Virus record (IMG/VR): IMGVR_UViG_3300044960_000921 | Span: 62,001 to 126,000 of that record | Reading direction: 5' to 3' (one strand) | DNA: 64,000 bases | DNA from: a virus | Part shown: positions 25,182-33,474 of the stretch, piece after piece | How positions within the stretch are numbered: the first letter of the stretch is position 1 | Layout of the letters: the number at the start of each line of letters is the position of its first letter | Position numbers and translations under genes: made by a program | The notes under the pieces: generated by a model | Databases searched by the model: none | What the model was told of the DNA's origin: nothing | The model's input: the letters and a program-made list of their open reading frames with translations, nothing else

Positions 25182-25664
25182 CTACTCTCCGATGGGCAGC
25201 TTGCCCTGAAATACGTCTTTGCCAACGAGCGCGGCGACGATCTCCTCGCCCAGGATCTCCTTCAGGCGGGGCAGTTCCTCCGCCATCGCTCCGCCGAGGA
25301 ACGAGCGGGGAGGGATGTGCTCGGTGCCGAGTTCCTGGTAGACGGCGATATCGCTATCCGAACCGATGGTCACCTCGGTGCCGTGGACCTTGTGGCCGAT
25401 GCTGTCGCGCATCGCGCCGGAGCGGAGCAGCGGTTCGTCTTCCGGGTAGCCCTGCCTGGCGCGGTCGGCCTTGGTCGAATCGGCCAGCTCAGCCCAGCCA
25501 GCGAACGGTGGGGCCGCCTCCTGGTACTCACCGATCTTGGCCTTTGCCCGCTTCTTGACCTGCTTCCCGATGCGATCGAGGATCCGGTGCTCGGACTTTT
25601 TCACGGCGACCGCCATGGTCGTCAGGTGGGCGGCGAAGGCCGCCATGTGGCCGAATTCCTTCAT
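25182..25664 (-). CDS. virion morphogenesis / tail completion protein (Mu gpG / HK97 gp10 type)
   Basis: 160 residues. SEHRILDRIGKQVKKRAKAKIGEY, AELADSTKADRARQG, PLLRSGAMRDSI and YQELGTEHIPPRSFLGGA are the usual pattern of this family, which caps or completes tails. ATG 25664 overlaps the stop of the -1 frameshift product of the tail chaperone. Position between chaperone and tape measure is unusual for a terminator, so it may have been shuffled. Confidence 0.7.
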   Translation of the reverse strand: MKEFGHMAAFAAHLTTMAVAVKKSEHRILDRIGKQVKKRAKAKIGEYQEAAPPFAGWAELADSTKADRARQGYPEDEPLLRSGAMRDSIGHKVHGTEVTIGSDSDIAVYQELGTEHIPPRSFLGGAMAEELPRLKEILGEEIVAALVGKDVFQGKLPIGE

Positions 25665-26208
25665 TTACGCTCTTTCCAGCTCATTGTGGCCCAAGAGAAC
25701 TCGTTGCCCTCGAACTCGCCGAAGATGATGCCGTAGGCGGCCACGTCGGCCTCGGGCAGGGAGAAGGCGACGTCATAAGGCACCCCGTTCTTCACGAGCC
25801 AGAGCCGGTTCCTCAGCCCGGGGTGCCTTCCCCGTTTTTTATCTGGGCCTCCAGGTCGCCGGCGTCGCCGCCGAAGTGCTCCGTGATGCCCTGGACTGCG
25901 GCGATGAAGCCCTCGCGTCCGGCCGTGTTGATGAGCGAGTCCACGGCGATCTTCGAGGTCGGGAACGGCTGCACGATGCCGTCGATCTCGGTGATGAACA
26001 GCAGCGGGTTGAGCATCCCCATGTAGACTTGGTTGGCGGCCAGCTCGGCGCCGACGACGGCCACGATGCGGAACTCGTCTGCGAACTGCGGCTGGCGGAG
26101 CTTGAGCTTCCGCCCGCGGGAGTCTGTCACCTCCACGATGCGGTTAGCGTCGGCGACCACCTTCTGGGACGGCGTTTCGGCCCCGTCATGCACTTTGACC
26201 TTGCTCAT
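25661..26208 (-). CDS. tail assembly chaperone G-T, -1 frameshift fusion
   Basis: The long product of the chaperone gene. Ribosomes read 125 codons from 26208, slip back one base at the heptamer 25834-25840 and continue in the -1 frame for 57 codons (GRHPGLRNRLWLVKNGVPYD...MSWKERK) to TGA 25661. The total is about 182 residues. The -1 frame is open through the region, has no good start of its own, and encodes a sensible folded extension. Tail G/GT pairs next to the tape measure are conserved in long-tailed phages. The extension binds the tape measure while G coats it during tube assembly. Confidence 0.85.
25779..25840 (-). promoter_or_regulatory. programmed -1 ribosomal frameshift element
   Basis: Reading the minus strand, the heptamer A AAA AAC (25834-25840) is in the correct phase (ATA AAA AAC). 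A six-base spacer GGGGAA follows, then an 8-bp perfect stem GGCACCCC/GGGGTGCC (25820-25827 with 25779-25786) around a 33-base loop that can fold further. Phase, spacer and stem match known dnaX- and lambda-type signals. Confidence 0.85.
25813..26208 (-). CDS. tail assembly chaperone G, short product
   Basis: 131 residues in frame 0 (VVADANRIVEVTDSRGRKLKLRQPQFADEFRI, NPLLFITEIDGIVQPFPTSKIAVD). It is the more abundant product of the tail chaperone gene and ends seven codons after the slippery site. It begins just downstream of the tail tube gene. Small helical chaperones with mostly variable sequence are typical here, so the family is assigned by place and by the frameshift. Confidence 0.85.
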   Translation of the reverse strand: MSKVKVHDGAETPSQKVVADANRIVEVTDSRGRKLKLRQPQFADEFRIVAVVGAELAANQVYMGMLNPLLFITEIDGIVQPFPTSKIAVDSLINTAGREGFIAAVQGITEHFGGDAGDLEAQIKNGEGTPG

Positions 26209-26209
26209 G

Positions 26210-26647
26210 CTACGACACCCTCACCCTGCGCGCGGCCTCGAAGGAGAGGGTCTGCTCGACCTTCTTGTCGGCGGCGTAGTCGCCCGCCTCGTCCAGGGTC
26301 AGGCACACGCCCTCGTAGCGCCAGGTGCTGACCGTGCCGTCCTGCTCCTGGATCCGCTCGATGATCGTGGCGGGGGCCGTGGCGCGGTTGGCGAAGTAGT
26401 CGGCCTCCACCTGGGCCCACCAGTTGTCCACCGTCTGGTCGAGGCGGTCGATGGTGATCGAGCCCTGCCAGGAGTCGGGGATGACGGCGTTCCGGGTGAT
26501 GCCGTCCAGGCCCTTCGACCGGAGCTTGGTCACCTCGGGGTTCGCCTTGAAGCTCAGGATGGCCGAGGCCGGGATGAGCAGCGGCCCGTTGGCGGTGTTG
26601 ATCTGGACGCTGACGTCGCGCCCGGTGGTGAAGTTGTTGACGGTCAT
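26210..26647 (-). CDS. tail tube protein
   Basis: 145 residues. It has an antiparallel beta layout with VSVQINTANGPLLIP, FKANPEVTKLRSKGLDGITRNAVIPDSWQGSITIDR and WRYEGVCLTLDEAGDY, a pattern of Mu gpM-like tube proteins. It stands between the sheath (with the HNH gene inserted) and the tail chaperone, exactly where the tube gene belongs. Confidence 0.82.
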   Translation of the reverse strand: MTVNNFTTGRDVSVQINTANGPLLIPASAILSFKANPEVTKLRSKGLDGITRNAVIPDSWQGSITIDRLDQTVDNWWAQVEADYFANRATAPATIIERIQEQDGTVSTWRYEGVCLTLDEAGDYAADKKVEQTLSFEAARRVRVS

Positions 26648-26658
26648 GCGGCGGCTCC

Positions 26659-27462
26659 TTAGACGGCGATGATTGTTCGATCTTTGCGAGGAATATTCAT
26701 AGATCCAAGATACTCAAGTACGGTCAGGTTGTACTTCGAGGAATTGCACGGCTTGCAGGCCGGGACAATGTTATCTGGGCTGTTATCCCCGCCTCGTGTA
26801 ATCGGTGTCATGTGGTCCATTGACAACCTGCCAACCATGCTTTCGTGCTGGAGGCAGTAGGCACAGTGGTAATTGAAGTACTCGAGGATCTCCTGCCACT
26901 CGTCGGCAGTGCATTTCCCCGATGCGGCAGCCCGCTTGATTCGAGCAGAATTGGCCCATGCCTGGAGCTTTTCGGGTTGCTCCCTCTGCAGTTTCTTTTT
27001 GTATTCAGCAATTTTGGGCTTGCTTCTCTTGTAGTACTGCTTTGCCCGCGCCATCTTGTTCTGGCGAAATTCAGGGTCTGAGTTGTAACGCTCACGCTGC
27101 TGCCTGCTGATTTTCCCTTTGTTGACCCGGTATGCAGCGATTAGACGTGCTTTGCGAGAGGCGTGGTTCTTGTAGTAGGTCTTTTTGGCAATCAGTTTCT
27201 TCTTCTCAGGATTGGCGCGCTGCCATTCCTCGGCCTTTTGCTTCTCACGTTCCGCATTCCGAACGTACCAGCTGCGTCTTTGCGCCTTGGCGCATCCCTT
27301 GCAATTGGATTTCAGGCCATCCTTCTCTCGCCGCGCCCTGGAAAATGCTGCCGCTAGCTTTGTCTCTTTGCAAACCGAACAGCATTTCTCGGCCGGATAC
27401 TGTATTTCCGAATCAGAGCGACTCGCGTTTCGTTTTGCGCTATGCCTGTTGCGTTTTTCCAT
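26659..27462 (-). CDS. HNH homing endonuclease
   Basis: About 267 residues. An N-terminal zinc ribbon (CSVCKETK...CKGC), a long very basic helical middle and a C-terminal HNH domain: YHCAYCLQHE, LSMDHMTPITRGGDNSPDNIVPACKPCNSSK with the HNH His and Asn residues and the two CxxC pairs. It is AT-richer than its neighbours and interrupts the sheath-tube pair, so it is a second selfish insertion. Start ATG 27462 is chosen over TTG 27468. Confidence 0.88.
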   Translation of the reverse strand: MEKRNRHSAKRNASRSDSEIQYPAEKCCSVCKETKLAAAFSRARREKDGLKSNCKGCAKAQRRSWYVRNAEREKQKAEEWQRANPEKKKLIAKKTYYKNHASRKARLIAAYRVNKGKISRQQRERYNSDPEFRQNKMARAKQYYKRSKPKIAEYKKKLQREQPEKLQAWANSARIKRAAASGKCTADEWQEILEYFNYHCAYCLQHESMVGRLSMDHMTPITRGGDNSPDNIVPACKPCNSSKYNLTVLEYLGSMNIPRKDRTIIAV

Positions 27463-27474
27463 ACTCAAGAATGA

Positions 27475-29241
27475 TCATACAGCAGGATTGGTGCTCACGC
27501 GATCAATTCTTACGCTCTGGCCGCCTTCCAGATTCACTAACAGGACCTCCGTGATGCTGAAGTACCGCACCTTCACGTCGGCCTGCAGGTAGCCCAGCGC
27601 TGTGCGGCTGAACGGGTTGTTGGAGGCGTCCAGGACGATCTGGTGGTCCTGGCTCTCGCCCTGCTGCTCCAGGTTCGACAGGAAAGCGTCCAGCGTGGCG
27701 TAGGCCTGGTTCATCAGCGTCGGGCTGATCTTGCGGCCGACGTAGAGGCCCATGCCCGCGTTCAGCGTCGCGGCGATGAAGTTGGTCATCCGGGTGTAGT
27801 TGTCGCCGTGGATCACCGCATTGCTGGAAGTGTTGCGGCCGAACCGGGCAGCGAAGTAGCTGCCGCCGGGGGCCGGGTTGGTGATCAGGTCGCCGCGGGC
27901 GAGCGCGATGGCCTGCAGTTCGGCCTGGCTGTACTGCTGGTTCAGGCGGGTCTTCTGGGTGCCCACGATGCCCTGGATCGGCTTGTTCAGGGTCGAGTTC
28001 GAGGGCGTGAGGTTGCCGAGCAGCCCGGCGATGAAGCCCTGGGGCGAGATCAGGCGGACCTGGTTGTTCACAGGGTCGGAGATGTAGCACCAGTCGCCGA
28101 AGAGGATCTTCATCGCGTAGCTGTCGATGCCCGCGCTGGCGACCGTGGTGGCGAAATTGGTGATGGTGTCGCCCGCCGGGCTGACGCCGATCATGTATGC
28201 CCCCTCGGACAGGCCGAAGGCGTTCTGGTAGGTCCACTGGGCCGAGTCGTCGGCGTCCGCCAGCATGGCGACGCTCACCCCGGTGTCCCGCAGGGCGTAC
28301 ATGCCCTTGCGGGGGACGGTGTCCTGGCCGACGAGGGTGGCCGAGTTGATGGTGCCCGTGCCGTCCGTGCCGCCCGAGAGCGTGCCCGTTCCCGTGATCG
28401 GGGCGAGGGTGGCGGCCCCGGCGGTGGCGACCACCAGCTCGGACGGGCCGCGCAGCCCGCTCTGGCCGAGGTTGATGGCGCTGGCCATGTTCTGGTACAG
28501 GGCGTTGCCGGTTCCGCCGATGTTGTCGAACACCTCGGGGAGCTGGCCGGGGAGCTGGAAGGTCAGCTTGTAGGTCGGCGCGCCCGGCGTGCTGTTCGAG
28601 CCGGCGCCGATCGCGTAGGTCAGGTTGTTGCCGTTGCTGCCGGTGTACATCGCGGTGAGTGTCAGGCCGGTGGCGAACGTCAGGTTGAACGTCGCGCCGC
28701 TGCCGCTGCCGCTGGTCGCGGTCTGGACCACGGGGTTGGCCGGGATCGCGGAGTACGAGCCCGGGGTGGTGACGGTGACGCCGGTTACCGCGCCCGAGGA
28801 GACCGAGGACACGGTCAGCACGGCGCCGCCGGTCAGGGTGATGGTGTTGCCCACCGCGTAGCCGGAGCCGCCCGCAGCGACGGAGGCGGCGGAGACGCCC
28901 ACCTGGCGGACGGCCGCCGAGGCGGCGGCGTCCGTGCCGTCGGTGACGCGCACCAGGCGCAGGTTGGCCGCGCCGCCCTGGAGGGCCGCGGCGAAGACGG
29001 CGGTGTTCAGGTCGTGCTTGCGCGGCTGCATCGGGCCAAACAGGCGGGTGGCGTCGGAGATGCCCGAGGCGATCACCGGGCTGTTCACCGGGCCCCAGGT
29101 TGCGGTGCCGACGATGCCCACAACGTTGGTGGGAACTCCGTTGAGCAGCGTGAACGAGGGTGGGACGATCTGGATGATGAGATTGGGGACGACGATGGCG
29201 TTCGTGTTCACCTGGCCTTGCTGGACGATCAGACCGGACAT
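27475..29241 (-). CDS. contractile tail sheath protein
   Basis: 588 residues. The N-terminal strand arm (NAIVVPNLIIQIVPPSFTLLNGVPTNVVGIVGTATWGPVN), NAFGLSEGAYMIGVSPAGDTIT and the C-terminal YFSITEVLLVNLEGGQSVRIDR are of the sheath family, making this a myovirus. Residues about 115-190 hold an inserted beta domain (GGSGYAVGNTITLTGGAVLTV...) that recurs in the head protein at 34989-35759. The insert would decorate the outside of the sheath. Confidence 0.88.
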   Translation of the reverse strand: MSGLIVQQGQVNTNAIVVPNLIIQIVPPSFTLLNGVPTNVVGIVGTATWGPVNSPVIASGISDATRLFGPMQPRKHDLNTAVFAAALQGGAANLRLVRVTDGTDAAASAAVRQVGVSAASVAAGGSGYAVGNTITLTGGAVLTVSSVSSGAVTGVTVTTPGSYSAIPANPVVQTATSGSGSGATFNLTFATGLTLTAMYTGSNGNNLTYAIGAGSNSTPGAPTYKLTFQLPGQLPEVFDNIGGTGNALYQNMASAINLGQSGLRGPSELVVATAGAATLAPITGTGTLSGGTDGTGTINSATLVGQDTVPRKGMYALRDTGVSVAMLADADDSAQWTYQNAFGLSEGAYMIGVSPAGDTITNFATTVASAGIDSYAMKILFGDWCYISDPVNNQVRLISPQGFIAGLLGNLTPSNSTLNKPIQGIVGTQKTRLNQQYSQAELQAIALARGDLITNPAPGGSYFAARFGRNTSSNAVIHGDNYTRMTNFIAATLNAGMGLYVGRKISPTLMNQAYATLDAFLSNLEQQGESQDHQIVLDASNNPFSRTALGYLQADVKVRYFSITEVLLVNLEGGQSVRIDRVSTNPAV

Positions 29242-29265
29242 GGGCGGCTCCTATTTTTCTGCGGG

Positions 29266-29448
29266 TTACTTGCTCTTCTTCTTCGCCGGCTCGGCCGGGG
29301 AGGCCTCGGCGGGCGGCTCCTCCAGCTCGGTCGGGGAGACGTGCCGGGCGTGCTCGCCCGCCAGGATCTCCTCGATCCGCCGCGGGTCGGTGATGGTATT
29401 ACCGCGCTCGTACCCCCCGAACGGTTCCTTGACTACCAGGGCCTTCAT
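29266..29448 (-). CDS. small protein near sheath gene
   Basis: 60 residues from ATG 29448, which has a GAGG site; an ATG at 29463 is also in frame. It begins ALVVKEPFGGYERGNTITDPRRIEEILAG and ends in an acidic then Lys-rich tail (EPAKKKSK). Similar short proteins with a beta-hairpin and basic tail often sit between head-completion and sheath genes. Function unknown. Confidence 0.6.
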   Translation of the reverse strand: MKALVVKEPFGGYERGNTITDPRRIEEILAGEHARHVSPTELEEPPAEASPAEPAKKKSK

Positions 29449-29455
29449 GCTTGCC

Positions 29456-30283
29456 TCATTCATTAGTGGTTGATAACGCGCCGGTATCGCCGGTCGCGTT
29501 GACGATGTCGGCCACCATCTCGGCGGCCTTGCGCACGACGGTCGTGGCGTACTCCACCGCGTAGTGGAAATCCCTTCGGTAAAGACCGAACTTCTGTTGC
29601 GAATCGATGGTGTGCGTGCGCTCGTAGCGGATCCTCCCCGAGGTCCCGTCGCTCAGCGAGATGAACGTGAGGTCGGCGAGGGCCGAATCGAGCACGCCCG
29701 CGATCGCGTCGCGCACCTCCGGGCTGCTGCACCAGGCGGTGATGCAGAATCCCTTCTCCTGGCGCTTCACCTCCTTCACGATGCTCCCGACCGCCCCGAC
29801 GCGCGCCACGAGGCGGGTAGCCCCCGGCACAGTCACGACCGGCCCGTTGCTGGTGGCCAGGGTCGAGGTGTTGATCAGCGACGCAAGGGCCGTGGCGATG
29901 GACGTGGGTGTGTCGGTGGCCTGGAGCGGATACACGAAGGGCTTGCCGTCCACGAGGACGGCGACGTTCAACGGGCAGCAGGGCGTGCCGCCGACGGTGA
30001 TGGCGTTGCCCGAGACCGTCATGGTCAGTGTGACGGGCGGCGAGGGCACTTCCTCCCACTCTCGCCCGGTGGCCCGGGTGGCGTTCTTCTCCGAATCCTT
30101 CGGGAAGACGGAGAGGTTGACGATGCCGGCCTTCAGGTCGGCGTCCAGATTGCCCTGGATGGGCCAGCCCCGGAAGACCTTGACCCTGTCGCCGGTTGCC
30201 GAATCCGCCGCGGTGCCGTTCGGGTAGACGATCTGCGTCAGCAGCGAGACAAGCACGTTCTCGACTTCGCTCAGGTCGGGCAT
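29456..30283 (-). CDS. tail terminator / head-tail joining candidate
   Basis: 275 residues from ATG 30283. The N-terminal helix SEVENVLVSLLTQIVYPNG and VKVFRGWPIQGNLDADLKAGIVNLSVFPKD resemble tail terminator proteins of Mu-like phages, as does the closing YRRDFHYAVEYATTVVRKAAEMVADI. A beta insert (VTLTMTVSGNAITVGG) sits in the middle. Place before the sheath supports a terminator role; the family is tentative. Confidence 0.6.
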   Translation of the reverse strand: MPDLSEVENVLVSLLTQIVYPNGTAADSATGDRVKVFRGWPIQGNLDADLKAGIVNLSVFPKDSEKNATRATGREWEEVPSPPVTLTMTVSGNAITVGGTPCCPLNVAVLVDGKPFVYPLQATDTPTSIATALASLINTSTLATSNGPVVTVPGATRLVARVGAVGSIVKEVKRQEKGFCITAWCSSPEVRDAIAGVLDSALADLTFISLSDGTSGRIRYERTHTIDSQQKFGLYRRDFHYAVEYATTVVRKAAEMVADIVNATGDTGALSTTNE

Positions 30284-30287
30284 GCGG

Positions 30288-30629
30288 TCAGGTCTCCAGC
30301 AACTGGGCGCGGCAGGTCGTGACCATCGGGCCCCAGTCGGGCGAGATGACCTGGTAGCGGTTGCCGATATCGTCGGTGATGACATCGCCCCGCTTCACGA
30401 GGCCGCGAGCGACCTTGACGATGATCTTGTAGACCGGGAGAGAGACAGCATCCGACGGCAGCCTCGATGGGCTGGTCGGGTTCTGCCTGTCGATCTGGAT
30501 ATGGGCCGCGATGCCGCTGGCGATCTCCGTCTCGCTGTCGGCCCGCAGGCCGCTGTAGGGCTGTGCGCCCAGCGTCGGGTCCTGGTTCGGGCGGCGGATG
30601 GAGATGGTCCGGGGGTACAGGAAGCTCAT
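30288..30629 (-). CDS. head-tail stopper-like protein
   Basis: 113 residues, beta-rich (LYPRTISIRRPNQD, VYKIIVKVARGLVKRGDVITDDIGNRYQVISPDWG). RGDVITDDIGNRYQV resembles head-closure/stopper proteins. It lies four bases from the terminator candidate and the adaptor candidate, as expected for connector genes. Confidence 0.65.
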   Translation of the reverse strand: MSFLYPRTISIRRPNQDPTLGAQPYSGLRADSETEIASGIAAHIQIDRQNPTSPSRLPSDAVSLPVYKIIVKVARGLVKRGDVITDDIGNRYQVISPDWGPMVTTCRAQLLET

Positions 30630-30633
30630 CGGC

Positions 30634-31542
30634 TCAGGCCATCAGCAGGGCCTTGTAGGGCTCGAGCAGAGCCCTCGTGTCGGCGTCGAGCGAGCTGGCG
30701 CTGAACCGCTCCAGCGTCGCGTCCCCGGCCTTCATGACCTTGATGTTTCCGCCGAACGGCGAGTCGATGGCGGCGCGGACGATGCCCGCGACGGCCTGCT
30801 TGATCTCGCTCGGGATGTTCTGCCTGGGCCACCCCGCGACGTAGCGGAGCCGCACGTCGGAGAAATGAGCCAGCAGGAGCCCTGGCGGTATCCACACCTC
30901 GCCGGTCTGGACGTTGACGTCGGCCTGGTCGGCGGGGAACGGGGTCCACGCAGGGGGGCCGCCGAATGCCGCGGTGATCGCGAGGAGGTTGGTGTTGATG
31001 TCGAGGCCTTCGAACTGCTGGGACCTCCTGCCGACGGCATAGCGGCCGAAGCCGGAGAGGATCCGCACCACCGGCGTGCGCGACAGGCGGACGGTGGAGC
31101 GGCGGGGCGGGACGGGCAGCTCCTGGTAGATCGTCAGCCCGAAGTCCATGGGGGCCTGGGCGGAATGGGAAAACCGAACGGATTCGAGCGTCAACGCCGA
31201 GCCGCTGGCTGCCGTGATGACGCAGGCCTCGGCCTTGGCCGGATCCGCCCGGTCGAGGATGACGACCTCGCCGACATGCTGCTGCCCGATGGCCTGGCCG
31301 GGCATCGGGATCACGACGTTCTGGCCCGGTGCGATCGGCGCCGGGATGTTCAGCGTCCGGCTCGGGGCGAGGTTGGTCATGTAGGCCGGCGCGCCAGTGG
31401 CGTCCGGCGACCACATCAGCCCCTCGGGGCGGGCGAGGTGTGTGTTGACGACCCGGCAGGCCGATTCGACCTGCTGCAGGGTTGCGTCGGGCACCCCGTA
31501 CGCCGCGTATTCATCCGAGGCCAGGTATGGAACGAAGGCCAT
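30634..31542 (-). CDS. head-tail adaptor-type protein
   Basis: 302 residues. Both ends are helical (YLASDEYAAYGVPDATLQQVESACRVVNTHL and IPSEIKQAVAGIVRAAIDSPFGGNIK) as in connector adaptors (gp6/gp15 types), with a large beta domain between (VVIPMPGQAIGQQHVGEVVILDR). It is downstream of the capsid gene. The function is assigned by order and helical ends only. Confidence 0.6.
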   Translation of the reverse strand: MAFVPYLASDEYAAYGVPDATLQQVESACRVVNTHLARPEGLMWSPDATGAPAYMTNLAPSRTLNIPAPIAPGQNVVIPMPGQAIGQQHVGEVVILDRADPAKAEACVITAASGSALTLESVRFSHSAQAPMDFGLTIYQELPVPPRRSTVRLSRTPVVRILSGFGRYAVGRRSQQFEGLDINTNLLAITAAFGGPPAWTPFPADQADVNVQTGEVWIPPGLLLAHFSDVRLRYVAGWPRQNIPSEIKQAVAGIVRAAIDSPFGGNIKVMKAGDATLERFSASSLDADTRALLEPYKALLMA

Positions 31543-31587
31543 CGGGCGTCAGACGCCAGGCCGGAGGGAACCTGCACGAGTCATGGC

Positions 31588-31827
31588 TTACTCGTCGTCC
31601 TCCGGCATGATGAGCTTGGTCTTGCGTGCGAGGCCGTTGTCGACCAGGTATTTTCCGATCTGGTCGTCCACCTCGGCCTTGCCGTGGCGGAATTCGATCT
31701 GGAAGGTGCGGGGGTTGTTCTTGTCGTCCACCCAGTCAGCAGGCACCTCGCCCTTGATCCGCGGGTCGGCGGCGGGGCTGATGTGCATCGTGTGCGTGGA
31801 CTTCTTGTGCGGCAGATAAACGAACAT
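31588..31827 (-). CDS. small capsid-proximal protein of unknown function
   Basis: 79 residues (PADWVDDKNNPRTFQIEFRHGKAEVDDQIGKYLVDNGLARKTKLI). It resembles a single small alpha-beta domain with no membrane segment. It starts after a GGGAGGAA site that follows the hairpin at 31847-31869. Such proteins next to the capsid gene can be head-completion or decoration components. Unknown. Confidence 0.6.
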   Translation of the reverse strand: MFVYLPHKKSTHTMHISPAADPRIKGEVPADWVDDKNNPRTFQIEFRHGKAEVDDQIGKYLVDNGLARKTKLIMPEDDE

Positions 31828-31843
31828 GGGTTCCTCCCTGAAA

Positions 31844-31869
31844 GGCGGCCGCGCCGGTATGGCGCGGCC
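31844..31869 (-). terminator. hairpin after the capsid gene
   Basis: GGCCGCGCC and GGCGCGGCC form a perfect 9-bp stem with a 5-base loop (31847-31869). Only a short TTT follows on the minus strand, so it is likelier an attenuator or mRNA stabiliser that keeps capsid message high than a full stop. Confidence 0.5.
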
Positions 31870-31910
31870 TATCCTTCAGCTATAGCCCTCTCGGGCCGTT
31901 CGCGCAACCG

Positions 31911-32918
31911 TTACGGACGCTGCACGGCCACGATCGAGTGGGCATAGGAACTGCCCTTCGCGAGAACCGCGTCGAACAGCACGGCGACGAACTTCTTCTG
32001 GAGGTCGCCGACCAGGCCGAGCTGGTACAACTGCGGGATGCCGCCGTTGTGCTTGCCGCCGTCGATGTACGGGCGGGTGACAAGCGACTCGCTCAGGATG
32101 GCGCAGAAGTAGTTCTTGTACCCGGCCGGGGGAGCCGAGAACCCGTAGGCCGAGCCCGTGGCGCTGGGCAGGAACGGGTCGTTCGAGATGATCGGAAGCA
32201 GGCCCGCCTGGGTCTGGATCGCGTTCACCGTCACGCCGGCCACGACCACCTCGCTCAGCTTGATGCTCGCCGCCTTCGCCTCGCGGTCGATGAGGTCACC
32301 GACTATGGGGTTCACGTAGACGGCGGTCGGGCGGACGACGTAGCTGGTGTTCGCCACCATCGCGGCCACCTCGGCCTTGATGCCGTCGATGATCGACGCG
32401 CCGGGGGCGATGGTCGCCTGGCGGGTGATCTGGTTCAGCAGGCCGTAGTACTCGATGCTGGTGGGCGAGGCGTAGGACGTGTCGGCGCCCTGCCAGATCT
32501 TCTGGCAGCGGACGACCTGGATGCCGTTGATGATGTCGTTGACGTCCTTGGCCTCGACGTAGCTGAACTGGCCCTGCTGCTGGGTCACCTGCACGTCGAA
32601 CAGGCCGAAGTTGGACCCGTTCACCATGCCCTTGATGTAGATCACCTTCTCGGTGCGGGTCGGGCCGCCGGCAGAGTAGCTGATGCTACGGGGATCGGTG
32701 AACGCGCCCTGGGCGATCGCCGACTGCTCGAAGAAGCGGTGCGGGTGGCCATTGGCGGGCTCGGCCTTGATGCGCTCCATGATCGGAGAGGAGCGGCGTA
32801 CGAGGTCGAAGATCTCGGTCTCGTACATGTTGACTTCGATGGCGCCGTTGCCGAGGAAGTCGGCGGCGGCCTGCATGGAATCGACGAACTGCGCGCCGTG
32901 TTCGGGTTTGATGGTCAT
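31911..32918 (-). CDS. major capsid protein
   Basis: 335 residues after an AGGAG site. The N-arm (AADFLGNGAIEVNMYETEIFDLVRRSSPIMERIKAEP) and the P-domain pattern (RPTAVYVNPIVGDLIDREAKAASIKL, LLPIISNDPFLPS) fit HK97-fold capsid proteins. The gene directly downstream of the protease/scaffold is the canonical capsid position, and size is typical. No second capsid candidate exists in the window. Confidence 0.85.
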   Translation of the reverse strand: MTIKPEHGAQFVDSMQAAADFLGNGAIEVNMYETEIFDLVRRSSPIMERIKAEPANGHPHRFFEQSAIAQGAFTDPRSISYSAGGPTRTEKVIYIKGMVNGSNFGLFDVQVTQQQGQFSYVEAKDVNDIINGIQVVRCQKIWQGADTSYASPTSIEYYGLLNQITRQATIAPGASIIDGIKAEVAAMVANTSYVVRPTAVYVNPIVGDLIDREAKAASIKLSEVVVAGVTVNAIQTQAGLLPIISNDPFLPSATGSAYGFSAPPAGYKNYFCAILSESLVTRPYIDGGKHNGGIPQLYQLGLVGDLQKKFVAVLFDAVLAKGSSYAHSIVAVQRP

Positions 32919-32949
32919 GGGTGTGGTACTCCTGATGTGATGGGTTGCG

Positions 32950-33474
32950 TTAGACGGCGAGCAGGCCGGCCTTGGAGAGGGCGTTCTTCAGCTCGATGCG
33001 CTGGACCGGCTCCAGGTTGGCGGAGGCGAACGCCTTGTCGACTTCGCCGAGGGAGAGCTTGGCGTTCTCGCCAGGCAGGGTGAGGCCGCTGCGCGCCAGC
33101 AGGGCGGTCACATGGGGCGTCAGCGTCTTGCGCTCGGCGGGCTGGGCGTTCTTCGCCGCCGCGGCCTTCAGGTCGGCGATCTGCGTCTCCTGGGCCGCGA
33201 GCTTGTCCTCCAGCTCCTTCACCTTCTTGTCGCTGGCCTCCTTCTCGGCGGCGGCCTTAATGTCGGCAGCGGCCTTCTCGTCCGCGGCTTTCTTCTCGGC
33301 GGCGGCAGCGGCGCGAGCCTCCTCGGCCTTCTGCTTCTCCTCCGCCGCGGCGGCCTCGATGGCGTCGATGCGCTTGTTCACGGTGGCGAAGCCCGCATCC
33401 AGGGCGTCCTTCATCGCCTTTTCCTGGGATTCGGCCTGGGCCTTGAGCAGTTCCTTCAGTTCATTGATGTCCAT
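32950..33474 (-). CDS. internal-start scaffold protein
   Basis: A nested in-frame product of 174 residues. ATG 33474 (Met331 of the fusion) has a GAGGAG site seven bases upstream, exactly between protease and scaffold parts. This copies the lambda C/Nu3 arrangement, in which free scaffold is made from an internal start. The protein is almost all coiled coil (KELLKAQAESQEKAMKDALDAGF, AADIKAAAEKEASDKKVKELEDK) with a globular C-terminus that would bind the capsid protein. Confidence 0.72.
   Translation of the reverse strand: MDINELKELLKAQAESQEKAMKDALDAGFATVNKRIDAIEAAAAEEKQKAEEARAAAAAEKKAADEKAAADIKAAAEKEASDKKVKELEDKLAAQETQIADLKAAAAKNAQPAERKTLTPHVTALLARSGLTLPGENAKLSLGEVDKAFASANLEPVQRIELKNALSKAGLLAV

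Noticed and set aside
24051-25736. 561-codon plus-strand ORF opposite the tape measure
   Set aside because: Shadow of the tape measure and adjacent tail genes; Leu/Gly/Asp-rich without domain motifs.
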